Shown: positions 61,401-64,000 of the stretch, one piece after another
Layout: each line of letters begins with the position of its first letter
Position numbering within the stretch: the first letter of the stretch is position 1
Assembly: GCF_001949145.1 (NCBI RefSeq)
Contig: NW_019091507.1
Location: 168,396 to 232,395, forward strand
DNA: 64,000 nt
From: Acanthaster planci
Taxonomy: Eukaryota > Echinodermata > Asteroidea > Valvatida > Acanthasteridae
Direction: 5' to 3'
The notes under the pieces: model-generated
Databases searched by the model: none
What the model was told of the DNA's origin: nothing
What the model saw: only the letters and a program-made list of their open reading frames with translations
Made by a program: the position numbers and the translations under genes

Positions 61401-63601
61401 AGTGTGCTAGGATGGACTTTGTTGGAAAAAAAGTTGACCGAGGCTGAATTCATTGAATAAAATGAAGTGTTAGCAAGAGCAGTAACAAAAATTGTAATGT
61501 TTTGACAATCGGAGGAAGGTTGGTGCAGTGTGAAATTTAACTCTGAAAGGGAAACTAATGCTTTCAATTCCAAAAACTTTCATAATCCAGTGTCCCCTGC
61601 TGTCATTTGCAGATCGCAGGAAGTGAATTGGACCACACCTTCACCAATTTGACATTGCACGAAGGAAGTCGTTACGTCATAACTGTGGTGGCTTGCAACT
61701 TCGCTGGCCTCTGTACGGAGGCCAAGACAGAATCCCTGCTGGTAAGAAATGTGTGTCCAAAAGTTCATTCTTTCATAAGAGCTACAGCTCATGTTGACCG
61801 GTGTGACATATCCCCTGGTCGCCCCGCTTCCACTACCTGTGCCTGGATGAATGCATGATGTTGCATCCATGAAGTCATGTGCCTTCAACACTGTCTTCAT
61901 GTCTGTTCACATTCCTAGCTACCCCTATTTCTCCTATGTTTTCCATCAGTAGGGACATTGCACCACTTTGGGAAATTTCGGGTGTTACCTATGATTTGGT
62001 CTATAATTGCTTCTCACCAACATGACCAATGTGCACTACGGCTCTGCTCAAACGACCATATAGTGCAATTTTTTCTCTGACCTCCCTGTCATCACTCATA
62101 TTTTGCAATTTACTTGGCGTCATTCATCATTCTCAGGTCGACGGTAGCCCACCTTCCGTCGGGACGTTTGCCGTGGATACAGAGAGTGCCGCCAACTTGA
62201 ACCGTCATCGCATCGTCTGGATCGATCCGCAAGAACCAACCCAAGGTAGTCCCCCACCTCCTGCTCGTCAGCACTCCGGCTGGATGACGTGGCTGGAAGA
62301 CACCAGCACCTCCACTGGTTCCTTAGCCCTGGCCTGGCTGGGATTTGCCGATGTGCACTCTGGTATCAGTCACTACTTGGTCTCCGTCGGACGCACCTAT
62401 GGTGGCTTGGAACTCACTCCGGTATCTTTGCACTTTCTCTAAAATCATCAAGTGATGACCACAGTTAACATCAACATGAATGACGAAACTTAAATTTTTG
62501 GAGGAATTGCCCATAAATTATGAAATCCATAAATGAATCCCTGAACGAATTTCTACAGTGTCTCTGAGTTTTCTGAACTGTAACTGTTGGTTTAAATTGG
62601 AATGGTGAGTTTTTCAAACAATCCAGCACTGTGAATTTTACCTGTGTTTCCACTAGTGTCATGTTGGTTACTGGAAAATGAACGTTTATTTATGAACAAG
62701 TGACAATTTTTTCTTATTTCCCAAGAATGGACCAATCCGTGTTGACCACAGCAATGACGGCATGTCATTGGACGAGGGCATCGCACAGACAGCTGTTATA
62801 TCATTAGAGGGCAGTATAACAGGCTTATCTCCTCCGTACCTTTACATCTCCATCTGGGCCATTAACAGGGTGAGTGTAGTGCTTCCATTGAAATCCTGTG
62901 CAACATGTGCTGTTCTCTCTGTTTATCCATTTGAAGTTTTCATTAAAAGCATGTTTAAATGGAAATCCTACAAAAGATTGTGGTTCCTACATTTCCCCAC
63001 AAATCACCGATTACTCTGTCTGTATCAGTGATATGATCATTTTGTCTCTTCTTTACAAAATTATGGCTGTATTTAGTGTACAGCGGGATATCTTCTCATC
63101 GTGTCTCTTAAAATTTGACGAAGAGGAGCCAAGTGATGGAGCATATTATTGGATAAAGCATTATTTATTTGGAAGAACCCTGAAAAACATAACAGATTTC
63201 AAATGTAGTGTTATGCCAACTGCCAACTGGGGTTCAACAGTACATTAATCTCCCTTCAATACAACACAAGTAGAGCATGGTATACCACAAAGCAGAAAAT
63301 GTACTTTTATAATGGCAACTGGCACAGAAATTCAACAGTATGCACCTTCATCCTGGCATTGGAAATTTTGCCAACAGGTTTAGCAATCAATTCTTCTTTG
63401 GTTTTATATTATTTTCTCCTAAGGTTGGGTTACTAAGCAACCGCCATCACTCAACATTTGAGGCCTCTCCCACTTCACCCAATGAGGGCTCCCTTGTCCT
63501 GCTGCGAAGCTGCTCGGCAGCGACCTGTGAGGGCCACTGTGCGTGCGCACCCATCGACCGAAGATGCGCACCAAGTAGGACCTGCAGTGATGTAACCGGA
63601 A
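31429..63601 (+). CDS. Gene B: secreted or surface protein with cysteine-rich/EGF N-terminus and many FN3-like modules (3' partial, 40 exons)
   Basis: Joined from 40 exons listed separately; about 2,411 residues, all phases consistent, still open at the last exon (phase 1). Start chosen because GCCACCATG is a strong Kozak context and the first 20 residues form a signal peptide (hydrophobic CIILVVVM core). Residues 20-185 are cysteine-rich and EGF-like; 185-390 beta-rich without a recognised family; from about 390 onward FN3-like modules with W-x-G-F and SDGV-x-x-D-x-x-PP signatures. It shares module type and orientation with the upstream gene, so the two look like tandem relatives. Function unknown; an adhesion/recognition role is inference. 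Whether it ends in a transmembrane helix cannot be seen here. Introns not described separately hold nothing I could recognise. Confidence 0.85.
31954..32037 (+). CDS. Gene B exon 2, Cys-rich N-terminus
   Basis: Phase 2 in and out. Encodes ATVCGYSCPQRYTTKCGF and LKRCTRY, a four-cysteine segment directly after the signal peptide. Confidence 0.82.
32110..32470. repeat. Degenerate minisatellite, unit about 38-40 bp
   Basis: Six or so imperfect copies of a unit containing TTTACTGGCCACGCCTCAG and a CCCGTAGCT-type end, in the intron after exon 2 of gene B. It is interrupted by a foldback insertion at 32300-32393. Confidence 0.75.
32300..32393. mobile_element. 94-bp foldback element with 9-bp target-site duplication
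   Basis: Arms 32300-32342 and 32348-32393 are near-perfect inverted repeats (ends TAGCCCCT and its complement; core ACGGACTCTCACTCCCGATC) with a loop of about 5 bases. GTAGCAGCT occurs exactly on both sides (32291-32299 and 32394-32402), so this is an insertion into the minisatellite. A 9-bp duplication fits Mutator-type MITEs; the assignment is tentative. Confidence 0.75.
32719..32742. repeat. C-run and CA microsatellite
   Basis: A run of cytosines passes into CACACACACA just before exon 3 of gene B. Confidence 0.85.
32783..32847 (+). CDS. Gene B exon 3, Cys-rich N-terminus
   Basis: Phase 2 in, 1 out; acceptor TTTGTGCAG, donor ACCG/GTGAGT. Encodes RDRTCNRCCTGWTGD, an EGF-like fragment with the C-x-x-G-W-x-G signature. 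Confidence 0.87.
33030..35410. repeat. Dispersed TACATGTA/ACATGTAC palindromic words
   Basis: Clusters at 33040-33066, 33291-33324, 34288-34332 and 34451-34472, with single copies near 35220 and 35400, all in introns 3-4 of gene B. Such words are self-complementary; they are frequent in several marine deuterostome genomes (general knowledge). Confidence 0.6.
34623..34724 (+). CDS. Gene B exon 4, EGF-like
   Basis: Phase 1 in and out; donor GTC/GTAAGC. Encodes CPNGGSCTRPDYCANCNRGY, a C-x-N-G-G-x-C EGF-type start. Confidence 0.88.
35538..35675 (+). CDS. Gene B exon 5, Cys-rich module
   Basis: Phase 1 in and out; acceptor TTTTACAG. Encodes CTPIAHCVEVFCSSSSN, then CDRCDGEFGP: eight cysteines in all, resembling furin-like/EGF-type Cys-rich repeats. 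Confidence 0.86.
36574..36678 (+). CDS. Gene B exon 6, EGF-like
   Basis: Phase 1 in and out; donor ACAA/GTGAGT. Encodes CSWRSDSNACYPGSC and CSCNSGFSGRDC, a standard EGF ending. Confidence 0.9.
37059..37310 (+). CDS. Gene B exon 7, beta-rich segment
   Basis: Phase 1 in and out; acceptor CTGGTAG, donor AATC/GTGAGT. Encodes ATLIMGTTTLESPTVQGS and VGLGIVGARVTAAVN. Family not recognised. Confidence 0.84.
37441..37597 (+). CDS. Gene B exon 8, beta-rich segment
   Basis: Phase 1 in, 2 out. Encodes SVGSQDCTTSTTGRSFNRD and LVTCEVTFTLNYNSWNP; the two cysteines probably pair. Unassigned. Confidence 0.85.
37888..38115 (+). repeat. Dispersed repeat B, copy 1
   Basis: Contains AACAAAAGAGGGCG, CAGTCCTTTGG, GCATAGGTGC and GGTGAGGGTGCAC in the same order and orientation as 46940-47163. 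The two copies lie 9 kb apart in different introns of gene B. Class unknown. Confidence 0.65.
39220..39433 (+). CDS. Gene B exon 9, beta-rich segment
   Basis: Phase 2 in, 0 out; acceptor GAATTGCAG. Encodes LRIDVSATNGGYLKLFNRDL, then FTFDFVEPYHCVG. Unassigned extracellular module with NRDLSNR and a Cys pair. Confidence 0.87.
39434..41593. other. 2.2-kb intron 9 of gene B
   Basis: Nothing recognised. Exons 9 and 10 both join in phase 0, so no exon is missing. Confidence 0.4.
41594..41774 (+). CDS. Gene B exon 10, first FN3-like module
   Basis: Phase 0 in, 1 out; acceptor TTTTGCAG, donor GTTG/GTAGGT. Encodes ITVTWQGWADDLAGIKEYDL, the W-x-G-W/F-x-D core. The donor is repeated downstream by a minisatellite. 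Confidence 0.87.
41775..41939. repeat. 33-bp minisatellite starting at the exon 10 donor
   Basis: Five units (starts 41775, 41808, 41841, 41874, 41907) beginning GTAGGTTGCAGAGGCCAT; the last starts GTTGGTTGC. Units 2-4 recreate the donor context G/GTAGGT. Confidence 0.9.
42246..42536 (+). CDS. Gene B exon 11, FN3-like module junction
   Basis: Phase 1 in and out; acceptor TTTTCCAG. Encodes YSVILTVVDNAGNFRLCRR and VDLVWTNRFIN. Confidence 0.88.
42639..43005 (+). CDS. Gene B exon 12, FN3-like module
   Basis: Phase 1 in, 2 out. Encodes FRVFYDIDHSGGRTTVAVSD, FWVEARDLAGHS and HTDSSPPIIEDFWL. Confidence 0.9.
43316..43725. repeat. 24-bp minisatellite with assembly gap
   Basis: Repeats of GGACTTGTGACTGGCCTT plus GTGAAG or GGGAAG, open in one frame as LVTGLVKG/LVTGLGKG. 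109 Ns at 43397-43505 lie inside the array, so its true length is unknown. Intronic (between exons 12 and 13). Confidence 0.9.
44255..44375 (+). CDS. Gene B exon 13, FN3-like module core
   Basis: Phase 2 in, 0 out; acceptor CCCCACAG. Encodes AFRTYDIHSGVRTIHWRL, equivalent to D-x-x-S-G-I-x-x-Y-x-W. Confidence 0.86.
44704..44871 (+). CDS. Gene B exon 14, Cys insert and YFITLTV strand
   Basis: 56 codons, phase 0 in and out. Encodes DCDPVSCMCVPIGDC, then TDYFITLTVTNHARL. Confidence 0.87.
45521..45727 (+). CDS. Gene B exon 15, FN3-like module
   Basis: 69 codons, phase 0. Encodes VDTSAPQAGVVHDG, NEVDFQEGSDLSAHWEGFF and DKESGVKFYQYLF, close to consensus. Confidence 0.9.
45973..46247 (+). CDS. Gene B exon 16, FN3-like module
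   Basis: Phase 0 in, 2 out. Encodes GRYYVTVIAYNRALEPSEVV and CSDGVVIDGSPPEL, then TWYIDERRRKTEL. Confidence 0.88.
46479..46623 (+). CDS. Gene B exon 17
   Basis: Phase 2 in, 0 out; acceptor GCATCTAG. Encodes KAAMVDDLSVYPEMV and VILRGDLDCLWIP; divergent module start. Confidence 0.82.
46940..47163 (+). repeat. Dispersed repeat B, copy 2
   Basis: Same family as 37888-38115: AACAAAAGAGGGCG, CAGTCCTGTGG, GCATAGGCAC and GGTGAAGGTGCAC in the same order. Confidence 0.65.
47270..47479 (+). CDS. Gene B exon 18, FN3-like module
   Basis: 70 codons, phase 0. Encodes VNVSWMGEDPESSIYDYQIG and LHLILTAVNKAQLS. Confidence 0.88.
47603..47753 (+). CDS. Gene B exon 19, FN3-like module
   Basis: Phase 0 in, 1 out. 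Encodes PVIVDTTPPIFVGH and GLRYQVAIG. Confidence 0.88.
48059..48342 (+). CDS. Gene B exon 20, FN3-like module
   Basis: Phase 1 in, 0 out. Encodes SSPGGTETL, two cysteines (CSSQTSC) and EYYVSVRAQNGAGLTT. Confidence 0.9.
48770..48970 (+). CDS. Gene B exon 21, FN3-like module
   Basis: 67 codons, phase 0; acceptor CCTGATAG. Encodes TTSISARWYGFEHPHLDISY and EIAVGLEGDISDV. Confidence 0.88.
49195..49545. mobile_element. Long inverted-repeat (foldback) element
   Basis: Arms of about 100 bp face each other across about 140 bp. The core GTGTCCTTAGACACAAG... at 49260-49293 is a perfect 34-bp inverted match to 49453-49486. It lies in the intron between exons 21 and 22 of gene B. The sequence to about 49890, ending in AATAAATAATAAAAATAATAA, may belong to a larger element. 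No transposase seen. Confidence 0.65.
50000..50081 (+). CDS. Gene B exon 22, FN3-like module C-terminal strands
   Basis: Phase 0 in, 1 out; donor GAGG/GTCAGT. Encodes TYYVTVRAISEAGSVSV and SDGLKVIQE. The frame runs on past the donor, but joining to exon 23 restores the repeat pattern. Confidence 0.8.
50374..51025. mobile_element. 652-bp non-autonomous Tc1/mariner-like foldback element
   Basis: Ends are inverted: CGGGGTGTCTTAAAAAGG at 50374 and the complement of AGACACCCTG at 51025, each flanked by TA. Longer inner arms 50486-50569 and 50839-50921 are also inverted. TA target sites and GGTGTC ends fit Tc1/mariner-type MITEs. No transposase frame. Lies in the intron between exons 22 and 23 of gene B. 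Confidence 0.72.
51602..51692 (+). pseudogene. Partial tandem duplicate of gene B exon 23
   Basis: 78 bases at 51602-51679 are identical to 51768-51845 (offset 166). It is preceded by its own CTTCTTCCAG acceptor and reads DDITYQSSSSDI then TGA with no donor. Probably an unused exon relic, unless included as a truncating exon. Confidence 0.75.
51766..51945 (+). CDS. Gene B exon 23, FN3-like module start
   Basis: Phase 1 in and out; acceptor CTCTTGCAG, donor TTAG/GTAAGT. Encodes SVPPGLSHHSSAADQPC, DDITYQSSTSDISARW. A partial copy lies 166 bp upstream. Confidence 0.86.
52277..52395 (+). CDS. Gene B exon 24
   Basis: Phase 1 in, 0 out; acceptor TCTCACAG. Encodes GTAFQHVGAGVGLEGGAHY, the strands before the YYVTV position. 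Confidence 0.83.
52511..52801 (+). CDS. Gene B exon 25, FN3-like module
   Basis: 97 codons, phase 0; donor ATG/GTGAGT. Encodes VHFCHVSICFQPIMTDGFWV, EPPEVGQVTV and DFYEWSIAEDG. The open frame on the other strand here is a shadow. Confidence 0.87.
53281..53446 (+). CDS. Gene B exon 26
   Basis: Phase 0 in, 1 out; acceptor CTCCAAAG, donor GATC/GTAAGT. Encodes VCLRLSVRGYNKAGLSSIAS and VNCDDVTLV. Confidence 0.87.
53945..54160 (+). CDS. Gene B exon 27
   Basis: Phase 1 in and out. Encodes YVSSTSFLSAVWPTLRHRD and YFWAAIEDAGLTDFGD, a divergent W-x-x-x-x-x-Y-x-W core. Confidence 0.85.
54161..55599. other. 1.4-kb intron 27 of gene B
   Basis: Nothing recognised; flanking phases match (1/1), so no exon is missing. 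Confidence 0.4.
55600..55811 (+). CDS. Gene B exon 28
   Basis: Phase 1 in, 0 out; acceptor TTTTTGTAG. Encodes GKRYRICIHADEV and CSDGVVVDTTPPTPGSVW, a module end and linker. Confidence 0.88.
56467..56572 (+). CDS. Gene B exon 29, copy a of a triplicated exon
   Basis: Phase 0 in, 1 out; acceptor GTGTTGACAG behind a good pyrimidine tract; donor ATTG/GTAAGC. Encodes SSVSELVLHWESFTDIEE and SGIKYYEYAIG, a module core. Best-placed copy of the three. Confidence 0.85.
56600..56705 (+). CDS. Gene B exon 29, copy b (tandem duplicate)
   Basis: Offset 133 bases from copy a, nearly identical, open, with acceptor ATGATGTAG and donor ATTG/GTAAGC. The spacer is only 27 bases. Differs at SSVSELALHW. Would replace, not join, copy a (phase 0 in, 1 out). 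Use in transcripts is unproven. Confidence 0.5.
56733..56844 (+). CDS. Gene B exon 29, copy c (divergent tandem duplicate)
   Basis: Offset 133 bases from copy b; 112 bases because of a 6-base in-frame insertion (GFAWTRQRSGIKYYECAIG). Open, same phases, donor ATTG/GTAGGA. More changed than copy b, though the preceding 27-base spacer is identical. Use in transcripts is unproven. Confidence 0.5.
57108..57460 (-). mobile_element. MITE family A, copy 2 (gene B intron)
   Basis: Inverted ends of about 40 bp (GCCTTTTGCGAGTTAGATTT and its right-hand partner) and an interior that is the reverse complement of copy 1. It ends about 45 bases before exon 30, so it abuts the acceptor region. Confidence 0.78.
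57505..57621 (+). CDS. Gene B exon 30
   Basis: Phase 1 in and out; acceptor AATGGCAG. Encodes GGSDVKGFTRVGITNGVIAH and HKYYATVK, completing the module begun by exon 29. Confidence 0.87.
58232..58370 (+). CDS. Gene B exon 31, module junction
   Basis: Phase 1 in, 2 out. Joins as YYATVKATDFVGLSSQ, then SIVIDTSPPVVSED and TTSISA. Confidence 0.87.
58586..58706. mobile_element. Small foldback element
   Basis: AGGCTGTATCCGAAA at 58586-58600 is inverted at ATTCGGATGCAGCCT (58692-58706). Inner GGCTAGGTCTATTGTCT and AGACCTAGACCTAGCTCT also pair. No clear target-site duplication. Intron between exons 31 and 32. Confidence 0.6.
58828..59008 (+). CDS. Gene B exon 32, FN3-like module
   Basis: Phase 2 in, 0 out; acceptor TTTTTCAG. 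Encodes SWENVFSDRESGVAYYEWAV (full consensus) and HSYFIAVK. Confidence 0.9.
59134..59410 (+). CDS. Gene B exon 33, FN3-like module
   Basis: Phase 0 in, 1 out. Encodes VDASPPVAGHVFDGDLV, LRAFWEGFHDPHSTI and YSWRAGMCPGCSDVVPEQHV. Confidence 0.9.
60104..60293 (+). CDS. Gene B exon 34, FN3-like module
   Basis: Phase 1 in, 2 out. Encodes LTYYVTVTACNAAGLCTSV, SDGVMVDDSPPLPGKVYDGG and DDISYQSS, very close to consensus. Confidence 0.92.
60531..60858 (+). CDS. Gene B exon 35, FN3-like module
   Basis: Phase 2 in, 0 out. Encodes HWWGFHDPHSSLSHFEWRAG, TTPGAEDILPATRIEL, DIYITVRAYNRLGM and VDSSPPDVVD: one exon covers nearly a whole module. Confidence 0.92.
61246..61365 (+). CDS. Gene B exon 36, FN3-like module core
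   Basis: 40 codons, phase 0. Encodes LHFSWKFNDPESGISDQYV. Confidence 0.9.
61613..61741 (+). CDS. Gene B exon 37, FN3-like module end
   Basis: 43 codons, phase 0; acceptor ATTTGCAG, donor CTG/GTAAGA. Encodes FTNLTLHEGSRYVITVVACN and FAGLCTEAKTESLL. Confidence 0.9.
62137..62421 (+). CDS. Gene B exon 38, FN3-like module with Pro-rich insert
   Basis: 95 codons, phase 0. Encodes VDGSPPSVGTFAVD, GSPPPPARQHSGW and LAWLGFADVHSGISHYLVSV. Confidence 0.9.
62726..62869 (+). CDS. Gene B exon 39
   Basis: 48 codons, phase 0; acceptor TTTCCCAAG, donor AGG/GTGAGT. Encodes GMSLDEGIAQTAVISLEGS and PYLYISIWAINR. Confidence 0.86.
63424..63601 (+). CDS. Gene B exon 40 (last in window), Cys-rich
   Basis: Phase 0 in, 1 out; acceptor TCTCCTAAG, donor GGAA/GTAAGT. 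Encodes VGLLSNRHHSTFEASP, then a Cys cluster CSAATCEGHCACAPIDRRC. The gene continues right of the window. Confidence 0.85.
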
Positions 63602-63869
63602 GTAAGTAGAGTTTTGTGAAGGATGCAGCTTTCGATTAGGAAGAAATATGAGGGAAATGACTCTTTCTTGTACAGAAGGCCATTTAGGAAATCCACGAGA
63701 TTCAAATGCCCGTCTTTAATGTGATTTAATAACCAGTTAAGGACACGAAAAAGAAACAGGAAAAAGATATGCCCCTTAAAAAGATGGAAAAATTGGTGCG
63801 GGAAAGCACCCACTGCGCCACATTATAGATTGGGAGCCAGCGGAATTAATGGTTCATTTGCAACCATGC

Positions 63870-64000
63870 TGTACCGTAATTTTTGGAATATAAGACGCCC
63901 GGATTATAAGGGCAGGGCTCGAAAATCTTCAGATTAAGATTCAAAGCTTTGCGTATAAGTTGCACTGTGGTATAAGGTGCGCCATCATGTGCGTCGGTAG
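63870..64000. repeat. TATAAG-rich dispersed repeat, cut by the window edge
   Basis: Contains ACCGTAATTTTTGGAATATA, GGATTATAAGG, TTGCGTATAAGTTGCACTGT and GGTATAAGGTGCGCC, the spaced TATAAG/GCGC pattern of a dispersed element known from several animal genomes (resemblance from memory, not searched). Confidence 0.45.

Noticed and set aside
1-64000. CRISPR arrays, operons, ribosome binding sites
   Set aside because: The sequence is clearly an animal genome with spliced genes; the tandem repeats present are minisatellites.

Overview
The window is animal genomic DNA from a draft assembly. It has GT-AG introns, many small exons, one isolated N (6967), a 109-base N gap (43397-43505), LINE and foldback-element remnants, and frequent TACATGTA-type palindromic words. 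The module repertoire (fibronectin-III-like repeats with W-x-G-F and S-D-G-V signatures, EGF, a cadherin-like module) and the repeat style suggest an invertebrate deuterostome. An echinoderm is my first guess; cephalochordate or hemichordate is possible. That assignment is inference.

Two very large genes lie head to tail on the + strand. Gene A enters from the left with its 5' end missing. I can join 35 exons (610-28043) into one open reading frame of about 2,345 residues that ends in a stop. Its order is: repeated FN3-like modules; a cysteine-containing, lectin-like middle region; further FN3-like modules; two dibasic proprotein-convertase-type sites; a cadherin-like region; two EGF-like modules; one transmembrane helix; and a cytoplasmic tail of about 215 residues. 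Gene B starts at 31429 with a good Kozak ATG and a signal peptide. I can join 40 exons (to 63601) into about 2,411 residues and it continues off the right edge. It has a cysteine-rich/EGF-like N-terminus, a unique beta-rich segment and then many FN3-like modules. All reading-frame phases match across all 73 internal exon joins, once the single N in gene A is treated as an inserted base.

The spacer at 28044-31428 holds the presumed 3' UTR of gene A and the promoter/5' UTR of gene B. No function can be assigned from sequence alone. The architecture points to large cell-surface adhesion or recognition proteins, and the two genes look like tandem relatives.

The introns hold an L2/CR1-like LINE 3' fragment (minus strand), a 652-bp TA-flanked foldback element with mariner-like ends, a MITE family with one copy in each gene, a 94-bp foldback element with a 9-bp target-site duplication, other inverted repeats, and three minisatellites. 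The most notable signals are local exon duplications, above all a triplicated exon at 56467-56844 whose phases allow only one copy per transcript, and a 33-bp minisatellite that repeats the splice donor of one exon.
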